In this document: piece after piece, positions 26,527 to 36,646 of the stretch | Numbering within the stretch: the stretch's first letter is position 1 | Layout: the number at the start of each line of letters is the position of its first letter | Assembly (NCBI GenBank): GCA_023266575.1 | Contig: JAHFPV010000008.1 | Location: 62,001 to 126,000, forward strand | Reading direction: 5' to 3' | DNA: 64,000 bases | Source of the DNA: Sphingobium sp. | GTDB lineage: Bacteria > Pseudomonadota > Alphaproteobacteria > Sphingomonadales > Sphingomonadaceae | Position numbers and translations under genes: made by a program | The notes under the pieces: model-generated | What the model saw: only the letters and a program-made list of their open reading frames with translations | Database searches by the model: none | Told to the model about the DNA's origin: nothing

Positions 26527-27807
26527 TCAGGGCGCGGTGTTCGACGCAACGAAATCGCTGACCTTGGGCGTGACCAGTTTCAGATGGCCGCGGGTTGACC
26601 GCTTCACCGGCGCCAACCGTTCCGCCGCATTATCGACCAGCATCTGCAAGCCTTCGTCGCTCAACAGTCCGCCGCGAATCAGGCAGCGATCGGCCAATAC
26701 CTGCCGGAAGGCCGAATAGAGCGCCATGTCGGGTGGTGACGGGTCTGTCCAAAATGCGTCCAGCCCCTTCACACTGACCATGCCGGGCACCTTGTACACC
26801 GCATGACCAAGGACCACGACCGGCTTTCCGCTGTTAAGCGCCAGCGTGCCGACTGTGCTGTTGACCGTGACCACGCCCACCGCCTTTTCAACGACCTCGG
26901 CAATGTCCCAATCCGACAGATAATGAATGCGATCCGCGACGCCATAATCGGTCGCCAGCCGCCGGATCAGCCGATCCCAGGCGACTAGGCCGGAATCGAG
27001 CGGATGTTGCTTGATGACCAGCAACACGTCGGCGGGGGCATGATTGGCAAAACTTTTGATGACGAAGCGCAACGCCGCGCGCATATCACCAAAGGGCGAA
27101 TGGATGCGCAACTGATAATCGGAATTGAGCTGCAACGGCAGGGTGAAATAGCGCCTCCCTTCGACCTTGGCCCAGGCTTGCGCTGACTGCTGCATATCAC
27201 GGCGACGCATCAACAGTTTGCGCCCCCAGGACAGCGATTCCATCAGGAAACTGTGCGGCCGGTGCGTGCGGTAGAAGGGGAACAAAGGCCGCAACACTGC
27301 AGCGGCAAGGCCAGTGCGCATGGTATTGCGGGCGCGGGTGCTGAAATTCGAAGGGATCGTCGGTTGATTCTCGTCCAGCGGGGGCAGGCCGCGCGCCTGG
27401 TCGCGATACCATTGCGGGTCGAGCGGCAGCGTGGAATTGCCGTTCACGCCATCGGCCTGAAGCGTCAGGAAATCGGGGCGGATATAGCCTTCCTCCACCA
27501 CATGGACGCGCAGGTCGCGCAACCGCGCCATGCCATGCGCGCTGGCATGATAGGGGCGGCAATCGCCGTAGAGGATCAGGTCGGTGACGCCATGGGTGAC
27601 GACGAAATCGTCGAAGAAGAGCGGCCAGTTGCGGAATGTGCCGCGATAGTCGGTCGCATCGTCGGGCCAGTCGACCTTGTCGCCGCCATTGATGTTGATT
27701 CGCAGCGCAGCATGGCCCCGCGCCCGCAAAGCGTCGGCCAGCATCGCGAAATAGGGACCATGCGGTCCTTGCAGGAACAGAAATGTCTTGGATGGGCGGT
27801 TAGCCAT
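26527..27807 (-). CDS. kpsS: Capsule polysaccharide Kdo transferase, KpsS-like
   Basis: A 426-residue protein of the capsule synthesis (KpsS/LipB) family that adds the first beta-Kdo residue to the phosphatidylglycerol anchor of group 2-type capsules. Landmarks are FLFLQGPHGPYFAMLADALR at the N-terminus, FDDFVVTHGVTDLILYGDCRPYH, VVEEGYIRPDFLTL, then VIKQHPLDSG and VTVNSTVGTLAL in the C-terminal half. The start overlaps the kpsC end by 8 bases, so the two are read together. Confidence 0.88.
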   Translation of the reverse strand: MANRPSKTFLFLQGPHGPYFAMLADALRARGHAALRININGGDKVDWPDDATDYRGTFRNWPLFFDDFVVTHGVTDLILYGDCRPYHASAHGMARLRDLRVHVVEEGYIRPDFLTLQADGVNGNSTLPLDPQWYRDQARGLPPLDENQPTIPSNFSTRARNTMRTGLAAAVLRPLFPFYRTHRPHSFLMESLSWGRKLLMRRRDMQQSAQAWAKVEGRRYFTLPLQLNSDYQLRIHSPFGDMRAALRFVIKSFANHAPADVLLVIKQHPLDSGLVAWDRLIRRLATDYGVADRIHYLSDWDIAEVVEKAVGVVTVNSTVGTLALNSGKPVVVLGHAVYKVPGMVSVKGLDAFWTDPSPPDMALYSAFRQVLADRCLIRGGLLSDEGLQMLVDNAAERLAPVKRSTRGHLKLVTPKVSDFVASNTAP

Positions 27808-29326
27808 GTAGAAACTCAGCGGACAAGGTCATAAAACGTCGAAACTTCCCCTGTAGCGCCCGCAACGCGATGAGCCAGGTCATCGGCGGCGTCGATCCAT
27901 CCGCCATGCGATCCACCATGATTTCGGGACCGCACGGCAACCGCGTTACCGGATCTAGATAGCGAGGATAGAGAATGAGAGCGGCCGCGACAAGCTGATC
28001 CACGCTGAGTTGACGCCCGCGCCGCGCACTGGGCTGGGCCAGATCGCGCGTCAGCCCCCACCCGGCATAGAAGGGCATCCCGTGGACCGTTACGGAACGG
28101 CCGCGCATCAGCGCCTCGAAACCGGTCAGGGAAGAGAGGACATGCAATTCATCGATCGCCTGCACCAGCTCCATCAAAGGCGCACCCGTGTCGATCGCAT
28201 CGGCATGGGTGAGGACGACTGCGTCAGGCAAATGCCCCTTGCGATGCCCCGCCTGCACGTCGGGATGGGGCCGATAGATAATCCACGCATCCGGTTCGGC
28301 ACGACGCACCCGCATCAGAAAATCGAGATTGCCATCGACCCCGGCCCCGCCCAGTCGCACCGACAGGTCGTCATCCACCTGGCCGATCGCCAATACCGTG
28401 CGCCTGCCCGCTGGCAGGTCGATCATCCGCCCCGCTTCCGGCCCATATTTGGTCACACCGGTCGCGCAGACCCTTTCACGCAGGCGGCGGGCGCGATCGA
28501 CCAGCGCGGGCGGAAAGTCATACGTCGCCAGCAGCGTTTCCAGATCATTGGCAGCGCGCGCATTATAATAGATGCCGGTCCGATCGACCACGACGGAGCC
28601 GGGCGGATGCAGCCCCGCCCCCAGTCCGCGCGATCGCAGAAATCCATCCTCCACTCGCGCCAGCGCAACGCCCTGATCGGCGGCATCCTGCGGCAGGGTG
28701 ACCGGGACGCGCGATGGCCAGACCGCCAGCGCGCCCTTGTCTCGCCGGGCGCGGCGCAGACCCCGCTCGGCGGACAGGAAGAGCGGAGAAGCAATGCCGT
28801 CCCACAGGAAATGACGGATCGCGTCGCGCTTCCAGAAGGCCATGCCGCTGGCCGCGACGATGCCGCGATTTCCATCAAGATGCCGTCGCCAGTCGGCAAG
28901 CTGAACTACCGCCTGCATGGCATCGACCGGCTGCCCGGTGAAACAGTCGCGATAGCGGGCAGCAGCGATTAGCGCTTTGAGGGTGGCGCGCAGCTGATCA
29001 GGGTCGATGACCGCGCCATCGGGACCGATGACAGGAACGCCCAGCAGGCCCGCAATCAACGCCAGTTCGTCGTCGGCCTGCGCCTGGATAGACTGCGCCT
29101 GCGCGACCAGCGCCCAGGGATCGCACTCGCCTCCTTGGGATTGGCCCAACGCATCCGGTCGCGCGCCCCAGAATGTGCCGCCAACCCGCGCCGCAACGAT
29201 CGCGTCCAGCACCGCGTCGTCAACCGGCGCGCCAACCTCGCCCGCGTCGCGCAACAGGCTGACAGCGGCGAGAGACGTGTCGATTCCGGGAAAGGGCGGG
29301 GACCGCAGGAAGGGCGTGGACATCAT
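27800..29326 (-). CDS. kpsC: KpsC-like beta-Kdo transferase, single module
   Basis: A 508-residue capsule protein. Only one full glycosyltransferase module is visible, from about residue 190 (DGFLRSRGLG, VVDRTGIYYNA, WIIYRPHPDVQAGH, SSLTGFEALMRGRSVTVHG, FYAGWGLT). The N-terminal 170 residues look like the tail of a first module (TFWGARPDAL) plus a linker. Classic KpsC of about 675 residues has two modules that add alternating Kdo linkages, so this protein may make only one linkage. First start used; a methionine one codon later is equally possible. Confidence 0.82.
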   Translation of the reverse strand: MMSTPFLRSPPFPGIDTSLAAVSLLRDAGEVGAPVDDAVLDAIVAARVGGTFWGARPDALGQSQGGECDPWALVAQAQSIQAQADDELALIAGLLGVPVIGPDGAVIDPDQLRATLKALIAAARYRDCFTGQPVDAMQAVVQLADWRRHLDGNRGIVAASGMAFWKRDAIRHFLWDGIASPLFLSAERGLRRARRDKGALAVWPSRVPVTLPQDAADQGVALARVEDGFLRSRGLGAGLHPPGSVVVDRTGIYYNARAANDLETLLATYDFPPALVDRARRLRERVCATGVTKYGPEAGRMIDLPAGRRTVLAIGQVDDDLSVRLGGAGVDGNLDFLMRVRRAEPDAWIIYRPHPDVQAGHRKGHLPDAVVLTHADAIDTGAPLMELVQAIDELHVLSSLTGFEALMRGRSVTVHGMPFYAGWGLTRDLAQPSARRGRQLSVDQLVAAALILYPRYLDPVTRLPCGPEIMVDRMADGSTPPMTWLIALRALQGKFRRFMTLSAEFLHG

Positions 29327-29363
29327 GATGGCAGTCAGTTCATGGGCTTGGGCCGATGCAAGG

Positions 29364-30659
29364 TCAAGAAACAGAGCTTGTCACATCTTCCAGCAGATCG
29401 GTCACGATGTCGAAATAGTCGCGCCAGGTGGGTGCGCGCCAGACCGACAGCCGGGCAAGTTGGGCCGCGCGATCAGGCGAATCCGGCTCACTATAGTTGC
29501 GAATCGCCTTCATCCATCCCAGCCCGTCGAGCGGATCGAGATAATCGGGCGCGTCGCCGCCCACTTCCCGATGGGCCATGATGTCGCTGCATATCACCGG
29601 CACGCCTGCGGCCAGCGCCTCGACCACCGGCATCCCAAAGCCCTCGGCAAAGGAGGGCATCAGCATCGCGCGCGCATTGGCGACCAGCGCCTGCATCCGC
29701 GTGTCGGACACTTCACCCGCTTCGATCACATGGCCGCGCAACGCTTCGGCACGATCGAGCAAGTCGACGACATTCTCATTTTCCCAGCCGCGCCGGCCGA
29801 TCAGCACCAGCACCGGGGCTGCATCGCCCAATTGCTCGACCAAGCGCCGCCAGATGGTGAGCAGCAGCAGGTGATTCTTGCGCGGTTCGATGGTCGAAAT
29901 ATAGACGAAATAAGGGCGGTCGGGCAGCACTTCGCCCCGACCGCCAAATATGTCCGGGGCGTCCGCGCCGAAATGGGCGACGCGGACCGCCCGCCCCGCC
30001 AGGCCGTTCGCCATGTGCGGTTCCAGCGCATCGATCGTCGCCTGGCTGTTGCCGATGATGCCGCTGGCAAAGCGGTCGATCGTGCCTACCCGCCGCCGAT
30101 GTTCGTCCGCGCCCTGCGGCCGGGCATATTCGGGGTGGCTGAGTGGGATCACGTCATGCACCAACGTCACGAATTTCGCACCCTCGGCGCGCAGGATCGC
30201 CCCGACCTGATCGGCATCGTCCAGATGGTGCGGCGACACCTGCAAATAGAGGCGCGGCCCGGTCGCGCGTGGGACTGGGCGGGGGCGCAGCGCGAACATG
30301 TGCCGCACCGTCGCCGCGCGGCTCTCCCGCGCGTCGGCAACCCCGGCATTGCGCCATTTGGCCGCCGTGAAGGCCAAAAACTGCCGCACCGCCGCACTAT
30401 CGAGCCGGCCATAATAGCCGCCCGCCGGGTGGACGGCGGCAAAAGACAGCCGATCGGGAATCCGCTCCAGCAATTCGCGGGCATAGACATATTCGACCCG
30501 GTCGATGCCGGTCGGCGCGGGGTGGAAGGAACGCGACAGCAGGCGCGACAGGTCGAGAATGACCTCACTCTCGCCGCGCTTGCCCTGAAACAGCGGGCTC
30601 GCCCGCTTGGTGCGGAGCGCCAGCCGCGCGCCTGGCACGTTGAAGGGACGCAGGCCCAT
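29364..30659 (-). CDS. Glycosyltransferase family 4 next to capsule genes
   Basis: A 431-residue GT-B enzyme. Recognisable parts are VILDLSRLLSRS, the family-like TGIDRVEYVYARELL, FVTLVHDVIPLSHPEY and NSQATIDALEPHM. The donor half has YFVYISTIEPRKNHLLLL and the EX7E-like motif MPSFAEGFGMPVVEALAAGVP. Probably adds a mannose-like sugar in surface polysaccharide synthesis, given kpsC and kpsS downstream on the same strand. I chose the ATG giving MGLRPFNVPG; an upstream start adds 13 residues. Confidence 0.82.
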   Translation of the reverse strand: MGLRPFNVPGARLALRTKRASPLFQGKRGESEVILDLSRLLSRSFHPAPTGIDRVEYVYARELLERIPDRLSFAAVHPAGGYYGRLDSAAVRQFLAFTAAKWRNAGVADARESRAATVRHMFALRPRPVPRATGPRLYLQVSPHHLDDADQVGAILRAEGAKFVTLVHDVIPLSHPEYARPQGADEHRRRVGTIDRFASGIIGNSQATIDALEPHMANGLAGRAVRVAHFGADAPDIFGGRGEVLPDRPYFVYISTIEPRKNHLLLLTIWRRLVEQLGDAAPVLVLIGRRGWENENVVDLLDRAEALRGHVIEAGEVSDTRMQALVANARAMLMPSFAEGFGMPVVEALAAGVPVICSDIMAHREVGGDAPDYLDPLDGLGWMKAIRNYSEPDSPDRAAQLARLSVWRAPTWRDYFDIVTDLLEDVTSSVS

Positions 30660-30713
30660 ATCAGCGTCCGCCGGCAAAAAGGGGCGCGCGCCCCGCAAAG
30701 CGATGGAGGCGCA

Positions 30714-31154
30714 TCAGAGGTGCGCGCGAATCTCTTGCGCCAGCGCTTTGAGCGCATCGGCGTCCGCGAACCCGCCCTGCCCGTGCGCGGCAAAGCCGGT
30801 CGCCTGCCCCGCCCAGCGCGGGACGATGTGGACGTGGAGGTGGAACACGGTCTGCCCCGCCGCCGCGCCATTGAACTGGGCGATATGCAGGCCGTCAGGG
30901 TTCAGCGCGGCGCGGATGGCGGTCGCGACCTTGCGGGTCGTCGCCATCACCTGCGCCAGCGCATCCTCCTCTATCTCCAATATGTTGCGCGCCTTCGACC
31001 ATTTGGAAATGACCAGCGCATGACCTTTGGACTGGGGCTGGATATCCAGGAAGCAGAGCGTATCGGCATCCTCATACAGGGTGACCGAAGGGATCTTGCC
31101 CGCAAGGATGAGGGCAAAGACATTGCCCTCATCATAGACACCGTCGAGGCTCAT
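30714..31154 (-). CDS. HIT family nucleotide hydrolase/transferase
   Basis: A 146-residue histidine-triad protein of the HinT type that hydrolyses phosphoramidate or nucleotide conjugates. The triad is in FHLHVHIVPRW; upstream is DTLCFLDIQPQSKGHALVIS. The start at the ATG giving MSLDGVYDEGNVF matches the family. It begins 7 bases after the CoA-transferase subunit B stop on the minus strand, so it may be read with that operon. Confidence 0.9.
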   Translation of the reverse strand: MSLDGVYDEGNVFALILAGKIPSVTLYEDADTLCFLDIQPQSKGHALVISKWSKARNILEIEEDALAQVMATTRKVATAIRAALNPDGLHIAQFNGAAAGQTVFHLHVHIVPRWAGQATGFAAHGQGGFADADALKALAQEIRAHL

Positions 31155-31161
31155 GACGCTA

Positions 31162-31821
31162 TCAGACCAAATAATGAGCGGTGGTCTTGGCGGCGACTTC
31201 TTCTGCCGTGACGCCGGGCGCCATTTCGACCAGCTTGAAGGGGCTGTCATGGTCGGGGCGCTGGAACACGCACAGGTCGGTAATGATCATGTCGACCACA
31301 TTCTTGCCGGTCAGCGGCAGGGTGCAGGCCGGGATGAATTTTGGATCGCCATTTTTGGACGTATGTTCCATCACGACGATGATCTTCTTGACGCCAGCGA
31401 CCAGATCCATCGCGCCGCCCATGCCCTTGATCATCTTGCCGGGGATCATCCAGTTGGCGATGTCGCCATTTTCGGCAATCTCCATCGCGCCCAGGACGGT
31501 GAGGTCGATATGTCCGCCACGGATCATCGCGAAACTGTCGGCCGAGCTGAAATAGGCGGTCTGCGGCAATTCGCTGATCGTCTGCTTGCCAGCGTTGATC
31601 AGGTCAGCGTCCTCTTCGCCCTCATAGGGGAAAGGGCCGATGCCCAGCATCCCGTTTTCCGACTGAAGCGTCACTTCAACGCCAGCCGGGATATGGTTCG
31701 CGACCAGGGTCGGGATGCCGATCCCGAGGTTGACGTAGAAACCGTCTTGCAGTTCCTTGGCCGCGCGCGCAGCCATCTCATCACGGGTCCAGCCCTTGGC
31801 GATGCCATCATGCGACGTCAT
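31162..31821 (-). CDS. scoB: 3-oxoacid CoA-transferase subunit B
   Basis: The 219-residue beta subunit of a succinyl-CoA:3-ketoacid type CoA transferase. The catalytic glutamate is in [14 protein letters not shown]. Also present are [16 protein letters not shown] near the N-terminus and [19 protein letters not shown]. With subunit A it moves CoA between succinyl-CoA and a 3-oxoacid such as acetoacetate. The start shares one base with the subunit A stop (TAATG). Confidence 0.92.
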   Translation of the reverse strand: MTSHDGIAKGWTRDEMAARAAKELQDGFYVNLGIGIPTLVANHIPAGVEVTLQSENGMLGIGPFPYEGEEDADLINAGKQTISELPQTAYFSSADSFAMIRGGHIDLTVLGAMEIAENGDIANWMIPGKMIKGMGGAMDLVAGVKKIIVVMEHTSKNGDPKFIPACTLPLTGKNVVDMIITDLCVFQRPDHDSPFKLVEMAPGVTAEEVAAKTTAHYLV

Positions 31822-32531
31822 TATGCGGCTTCCTTCTGACGAACGGTGCGGAATTCGATCTTCTTGTCATATGGCGCGCCAATGATCATGCGCTTGACGT
31901 AAATGCCGGGCAGGTGGATCGCATCCGGGTCCAGGCTGCCGGTCGGCACCACTTCCTCGACTTCGGCGACGCAGATTTTGGCAGCAGTCGCCATGGGCTG
32001 GTTGAAGTTACGCGCGGTCTTGCGGAAGATCAGGTTGCCGCTCTCGTCGGCCTTCCAGCCTTTGATGACCGCGACATCGGCAAAGATGCCGCGTTCGAGG
32101 ATATAGTCCTGCCCGTCGAAGTTCTTGACTTCCTTGCCCTCGGCCACGGCAGTCCCAACGCCAGTCTTGGTGTAAAAGCCGGGGATGCCCGCCCCCCCAG
32201 CGCGGCAGCGTTCGGCCAGCGTCCCCTGCGGACAGAACTCCACCTCCAGCTCGCCCGCCAGATATTGGCGTTCAAATTCCTTATTCTCACCAACATAGGA
32301 GGAGATCATTTTTTTGACCTGCCGCGTGCGGAGCAGCTTGCCCAACCCCTCGCCGTCGATACCGGCATTGTTGGACGCGATGGTCAGGTCCTTGACGCCC
32401 GAATCGCGGATCGCGTCGATCAGTCGTTCGGGAATGCCGCACAGACCAAAGCCACCCGCGCACAAATGCATACCGTCAAAGAGGAGCCCCTCCAGCGCGG
32501 ACTCGGCATCGGGGTAGAGCTTGTTCACCAT
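31821..32531 (-). CDS. scoA: 3-oxoacid CoA-transferase subunit A
   Basis: The 236-residue alpha subunit. Family landmarks are [52 protein letters not shown] and [20 protein letters not shown] chose the ATG giving [10 protein letters not shown] because GAGGAGGAGAA precedes it. It heads the scoA-scoB-HIT gene group. Likely serves ketone-body or polyhydroxybutyrate-derived acetoacetate use. Confidence 0.92.
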   Translation of the reverse strand: MVNKLYPDAESALEGLLFDGMHLCAGGFGLCGIPERLIDAIRDSGVKDLTIASNNAGIDGEGLGKLLRTRQVKKMISSYVGENKEFERQYLAGELEVEFCPQGTLAERCRAGGAGIPGFYTKTGVGTAVAEGKEVKNFDGQDYILERGIFADVAVIKGWKADESGNLIFRKTARNFNQPMATAAKICVAEVEEVVPTGSLDPDAIHLPGIYVKRMIIGAPYDKKIEFRTVRQKEAA

Positions 32532-32613
32532 CGCTATTCTCCTCCTCAACTTGCCCCAGCCCATAGGCGACAAGATGGGCAATGGTCAATTTGCTGCATG
32601 GGCGAAAAGCGCG

Positions 32614-33615
32614 TCAGATCAGCCCTGCCAAGGGGCTGGACGGATCGGCATACATGCGCTTGCCCATGCGACCGGCGCGATAGGCCATGCGGCCCGCTTC
32701 CACGCCCGCCTTCATCGCGGCTGCCATCAGCACCGGGTCTTTCGCTTCGGCGATCGCGGTGTTCAACAGCACGCCGGTACAGCCGAGTTCCATCGCCTGC
32801 GCCGCTTCGGACGCAGTGCCGACCCCCGCATCGACCAGCACCGGCAGCTTGGTGCCTTCCACGATCAGGCGGATGGTGACCCGGTTCTGGATGCCCAGCC
32901 CCGACCCGATCGGCGCGCCCAGCGGCATGATCGCCACCGCGCCGACATCCTCCAGCCGCTTGGCCGCGATCGGATCATCGACGCAATAAACCATCGGCTT
33001 GAAGCCTTCCTTGGCCAATATCTCGGTCGCGCGCAGCGTTTCGACCATATCGGGGTAGAGGGTGCGCGCCTCCCCCAGCACTTCCAGCTTCACCAATTCC
33101 CAGCCGCCAGCCTCGCGCGCCAGCCGCAGGGTGCGGATCGCATCCTCGCCGGTGAAGCAGCCCGCCGTATTGGGCAGATAGGTGATGACCTTGGGGTCGA
33201 TATAGTCGGTCAGCATCGGTGCCTTGGGGTCCGACACATTGACGCGGCGCACCGCGACGGTGACGATCTCCGCCCCCGATGCCGCGACCGCCGCGGCATT
33301 CTGCTCGAAACTCTTATATTTGCCGGTGCCCACGATCAGGCGCGAACGAAAGGTCTGACCCGCAACGGACCAGCTGTCGTCGGCAACCGAGGCAACATCG
33401 CCACCACCGACAAAATGCACGATTTCCAGCTCGTCGCCATCCTCGACCATGACCTGCGCCAGTGTCGATCGCGGCACGACCTCGAGATTGCGCTCCACCG
33501 CCACCTTTTCCGGCACGAAGCCCAGTTCACTGGCCAGCCCGGCCAGCGTCAGCCCTTCGCGCACGCGGCGATGTTCGCCATTGATGTGGATGGATATGGT
33601 GCCGTCGACGCTCAC
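32614..33615 (-). CDS. thiG: Fused sulfur carrier ThiS / thiazole synthase ThiG
   Basis: A 333-residue bifunctional protein for the thiazole half of thiamine. Residues 1-72 are a ThiS ubiquitin-like fold ([20 protein letters not shown]) ending in HFVGGG. From about residue 82 the ThiG barrel follows ([74 protein letters not shown]). The ThiS Gly-Gly that must carry the thiocarboxylate is internal here, so processing or a different mechanism is needed. No TPP riboswitch is visible upstream, and no thiF, thiO or thiE adjoins it. Confidence 0.93.
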   Translation of the reverse strand: MSVDGTISIHINGEHRRVREGLTLAGLASELGFVPEKVAVERNLEVVPRSTLAQVMVEDGDELEIVHFVGGGDVASVADDSWSVAGQTFRSRLIVGTGKYKSFEQNAAAVAASGAEIVTVAVRRVNVSDPKAPMLTDYIDPKVITYLPNTAGCFTGEDAIRTLRLAREAGGWELVKLEVLGEARTLYPDMVETLRATEILAKEGFKPMVYCVDDPIAAKRLEDVGAVAIMPLGAPIGSGLGIQNRVTIRLIVEGTKLPVLVDAGVGTASEAAQAMELGCTGVLLNTAIAEAKDPVLMAAAMKAGVEAGRMAYRAGRMGKRMYADPSSPLAGLI

Positions 33616-33738
33616 GATATGCGGTCCCGTTCATGCAAGATGGAAACGTGTCTCGACTTGGCGCGACACGAAAGGCTAAAGATCGTCGCCGCATATAGGG
33701 GCGCTTGTCCCCTGCTCGCAACAACCAAGGGGAACGCC

Positions 33739-34179
33739 GTGGCGGATACGCGCAAAATCTATGTGCTGAACGGTCCCAACCTCAACATGCTGGGAACGCG
33801 CGAGCCGGAAATATACGGCTATGACACGCTGGACGACATTGCCGAGCGGATGGAGGATGCGGCGACGCGCGCCCATGTGGCGATCGATTTTCGCCAGTCC
33901 AACCATGAAGGCTATCTGATCGACTGGTTGCAGGAGGCCAATCAGGAGGCGGCCCATGCCGTCATCCTGAACCCCGGCGGCCTGACCCACACATCGATCG
34001 CGCTGCACGACGCGATCAAGGGCGTTAGCGTGCCGGTGATAGAGGTCCACCTGTCCAACCCCCACAAACGCGAGCCATTCCGCCACAAAAGCTATGTCGG
34101 CATGGCCGCCAAGGGGACTATCGCGGGCTTTGGGCCGATGTCCTATATGCTGGCGCTGGAAGCCGCGCTCGAACTCTAG
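33739..34179 (+). CDS. aroQ: 3-dehydroquinate dehydratase, type II
   Basis: The third step of the shikimate pathway. The 146-residue protein has [20 protein letters not shown], the catalytic Tyr in that loop, [34 protein letters not shown] and [17 protein letters not shown]. The start is GTG, preceded by AAGGGGAA; this agrees with the family N-terminus. It heads aroQ-accB-accC, a common alphaproteobacterial order, although 107 bases separate it from accB. Confidence 0.95.
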   Translation: MADTRKIYVLNGPNLNMLGTREPEIYGYDTLDDIAERMEDAATRAHVAIDFRQSNHEGYLIDWLQEANQEAAHAVILNPGGLTHTSIALHDAIKGVSVPVIEVHLSNPHKREPFRHKSYVGMAAKGTIAGFGPMSYMLALEAALEL

Positions 34180-34286
34180 CGGCCATTGCCCTGCTTCGGG
34201 CGAACGCTACAAAGTTGCGCTTTGGCGCAAATCGGCATAGGCGCTGGCCGCAATTATCACGTCTAGATGCGAAACAAGGGTCAACC

Positions 34287-34763
34287 ATGAACGACAAGCA
34301 GGAAAAGGGCGCAATGCAGGTGGATGTCGCGCTGGTGCGCGAACTGGCCGCACTGCTCGACGATACCCACCTGACCGAGATCGAGGTCGAGGATGGCGAT
34401 CGCAAGATCCGCGTCGCCCGCAAGGCTGGCGGCGGCGCGCCCATCTATGCGCCCTCCTACGCCCCTGCCCCCGCCGCTCCGGCTGCGGCCCCGCTGGCCG
34501 CGGCAGCCGCCGAACCGGCAACGCCTTCGGGCACGATGGTCCGTTCACCAATCGTCGGCACCGCCTATCTGTCGGCCGAGCCGGGCGCAGCTCCCTTCGC
34601 CCGCATCGGCGCGCAGGTCGCCGCTGGCGAGACGGTCCTGATCATCGAAGCGATGAAGGTCATGAACGCGATTGCCGCGCCAACGTCCGGCACGGTCAAG
34701 GCAGTACTGGTCGACAATGGCCAGCCGGTCGAGTTCGACCAGCCCCTGATCGTCATTGAATAA
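34287..34763 (+). CDS. accB: Acetyl-CoA carboxylase biotin carboxyl carrier protein
   Basis: The 158-residue BCCP subunit. The N-terminal helix binds AccC, an Ala/Pro-rich linker follows (residues about 55-85), and the biotinyl domain has the modified lysine in [19 protein letters not shown] and [11 protein letters not shown] are typical. AccC starts 13 bases after its stop, so both are translated together. Confidence 0.95.
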   Translation: MNDKQEKGAMQVDVALVRELAALLDDTHLTEIEVEDGDRKIRVARKAGGGAPIYAPSYAPAPAAPAAAPLAAAAAEPATPSGTMVRSPIVGTAYLSAEPGAAPFARIGAQVAAGETVLIIEAMKVMNAIAAPTSGTVKAVLVDNGQPVEFDQPLIVIE

Positions 34764-34776
34764 GGCCGCGACACCC

Positions 34777-36126
34777 ATGGCCATTGAAAAGCTGCTGATC
34801 GCCAACCGCGGCGAAATCGCGCTGCGCATCCATCGCGCCTGCCATGAAATGGGCATCAGGACGGTCGCGGTCCATTCCACCGCCGACGCTGACGCCATGC
34901 ATGTGCGGCTGGCAGACGAGGCAATCTGCATCGGGCCGCCTGCCGCCAAGGACAGCTATCTGAACGTCGCGGCAATCATCTCTGCCGCCGAAATCAGCGG
35001 CGCGGACGCGATCCATCCGGGCTATGGTTTCCTCAGCGAAAACGCCAAATTCGCTGAGATCGTCGAAGCCCATGGCATCGCCTTCGTCGGCCCCAAGCCC
35101 GAACATATCCGCACCATGGGCGACAAGATCGAGGCGAAGCGGACCGCTGGCGCGCTCGGCCTGCCGCTCGTCCCCGGTTCCGACGGCGCGATCAGCGATC
35201 TGGAAGAGGCCAAGGCGATAGCGGAAAAGGCCGGCTATCCGGTCATCATCAAGGCCGCGTCCGGCGGCGGTGGTCGCGGCATGAAGGTCTGCACCTCGCC
35301 CGATGATCTGGAAACGCTGATGCAGCAGGCCGGGTCGGAAGCAAAGGCCGCGTTCGGCGATGCGACCGTCTATCTCGAAAAATATCTGGGCAATCCGCGC
35401 CATATCGAAATTCAGGTGTTCGGCGATGGCAATGGCAATGCCATCCATCTGGGTGAGCGCGACTGTTCGCTCCAGCGCCGCCACCAGAAAGTGCTGGAAG
35501 AAGCCCCCTCCCCGATCCTGAGCCAGGCCGACCGTGACCGGATCGGCGGTATCTGCGCCAAAGCCATGGCCGACATGGGCTATCGCGGCGCAGGCACGAT
35601 CGAGTTCCTCTGGGAAGATGGCGAATTCTACTTCATCGAGATGAATACCCGGCTTCAGGTCGAACATCCGGTGACCGAAATGATCACCGGGGTCGATCTG
35701 GTCCGCGAACAGATCCGCATCGCCGAGGGGAAGCCGCTGTCAGTGGCGCAGGAGGATCTGCGCTTTACCGGTCACGCCATCGAATGCCGCATCAATGCCG
35801 AAGATCCCCGGACCTTCGCACCATCGCCCGGCACCGTCACCCGCTATCATGTCCCCGGCGGGATGCATGTCCGCGTCGATAGCGGCCTGTATCAGGGCTA
35901 TAAGGTGCCGCCTTATTATGACAGCATGATCGGCAAGCTGATCGTCTATGGCCGCACCCGCGAAGGCTGCATCATGCGCCTGAAACGCGCCCTGCAGGAA
36001 TATGTGATCGAGGGGATGAAAACCACGATTCCGCTGCATCAGGCGCTGCTGGAGGACCCGGAGTTCCTGAACGGCGACTATAGCATCAAATGGCTGGAAG
36101 AGTGGCTGGCGCGGGACGGAAACTGA
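34777..36126 (+). CDS. accC: Acetyl-CoA carboxylase biotin carboxylase subunit
   Basis: ATP-dependent carboxylation of biotin on AccB, the first step of fatty acid synthesis. The 449-residue ATP-grasp enzyme has [77 protein letters not shown] and [20 protein letters not shown]. The start giving [12 protein letters not shown] is preferred over an upstream TTG. Confidence 0.97.
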   Translation: MAIEKLLIANRGEIALRIHRACHEMGIRTVAVHSTADADAMHVRLADEAICIGPPAAKDSYLNVAAIISAAEISGADAIHPGYGFLSENAKFAEIVEAHGIAFVGPKPEHIRTMGDKIEAKRTAGALGLPLVPGSDGAISDLEEAKAIAEKAGYPVIIKAASGGGGRGMKVCTSPDDLETLMQQAGSEAKAAFGDATVYLEKYLGNPRHIEIQVFGDGNGNAIHLGERDCSLQRRHQKVLEEAPSPILSQADRDRIGGICAKAMADMGYRGAGTIEFLWEDGEFYFIEMNTRLQVEHPVTEMITGVDLVREQIRIAEGKPLSVAQEDLRFTGHAIECRINAEDPRTFAPSPGTVTRYHVPGGMHVRVDSGLYQGYKVPPYYDSMIGKLIVYGRTREGCIMRLKRALQEYVIEGMKTTIPLHQALLEDPEFLNGDYSIKWLEEWLARDGN

Positions 36127-36147
36127 CGAGCGACGGTTGCAAAATTA

Positions 36148-36160
36148 TACCATTTTGGTA
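36148..36160. promoter_or_regulatory. Operator-like palindrome abutting the brnT start
   Basis: A perfect dyad TACCA-TTT-TGGTA within an AT-rich run ends two bases before the brnT ATG. BrnA-type ribbon-helix-helix antitoxins repress their own operon, so this is a good candidate BrnA/BrnTA site. It leaves no room for a ribosome-binding site, so brnT may be read leaderless. Confidence 0.45.
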
Positions 36161-36162
36161 AT

Positions 36163-36441
36163 ATGCTGATGTTCGAATTTGATCCCGCCAAGAGCCAATC
36201 CAATCGGGAGAAGCACGGGATCGATTTCGTCGCGGCGCAAAATCTGTGGCCCGACGAACGACTGCTGTTCGTTCCGGCGCGGGATGGTGAACCACCCGAA
36301 CGGCGCTGGCTAGCGATCGGACAGATCGACGGACACCACTGGTCGGCGATCTTCGCCGAACGGGATGACCGCATCCGCATCATATCAGTGCGGCGCGCAA
36401 GGCGGGAGGAGGTGAACGTCTATGACCGGGAAGAGCCTTGA
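36163..36441 (+). CDS. brnT: BrnT-family ribonuclease toxin
   Basis: A 92-residue RelE-fold toxin of a type II toxin-antitoxin pair. The BrnT signature FEFDPAKSQSNREKHGIDFV starts the protein. The C-terminal IRIISVRRARREEVNVYD carries the basic/Arg-rich catalytic end (RAR..E..VY). A second ATG two codons later gives the more usual MFEFD start. It overlaps brnA by 20 bases, toxin first, as usual for brnTA. Confidence 0.92.
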   Translation: MLMFEFDPAKSQSNREKHGIDFVAAQNLWPDERLLFVPARDGEPPERRWLAIGQIDGHHWSAIFAERDDRIRIISVRRARREEVNVYDREEP

Positions 36442-36646
36442 GGATCGTTTTGATGATGGCGAGTCCGTCTTGCAGGATTTTGACCTGTCCGCCGCGACCC
36501 GTCCCAATCTGACGCTGCGCCGGGTCAATGTGGATTTCCCCAGTTGGATGATCACCCGGCTGGATCAGGAAGCGCGCCGACGCGGGGTTTCGCGGCAGGC
36601 GCTGATCAAGACATGGCTTTCGGATAAATTGGATAGCGCTGCATGA
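36422..36646 (+). CDS. brnA: BrnA-family antitoxin (ribbon-helix-helix)
   Basis: A 74-residue antitoxin that neutralises BrnT and represses the operon. The C-terminal half has the BrnA/CopG helix pair: VNVDFPSWMITRLDQEARRR and GVSRQALIKTWLSDKL. The N-terminal part (FDDGESVLQDFDLSAATR) should wrap the toxin. The stop codon overlaps the start of an ArsC-like gene as ATGA, an unusual third partner. Confidence 0.92.
   Translation: MTGKSLEDRFDDGESVLQDFDLSAATRPNLTLRRVNVDFPSWMITRLDQEARRRGVSRQALIKTWLSDKLDSAA

Noticed and set aside
29007-31211. Open frame of 734 codons opposite the glycosyltransferase and HIT genes
   Set aside because: Spans several well-supported genes on the other strand; product is low-complexity Arg/His/Ala with no family resemblance.
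33616-33738. TPP riboswitch upstream of thiSG
   Set aside because: The 123-base leader lacks the conserved CTGAGA and the downstream core of the THI element on the minus strand; only short stems are visible.
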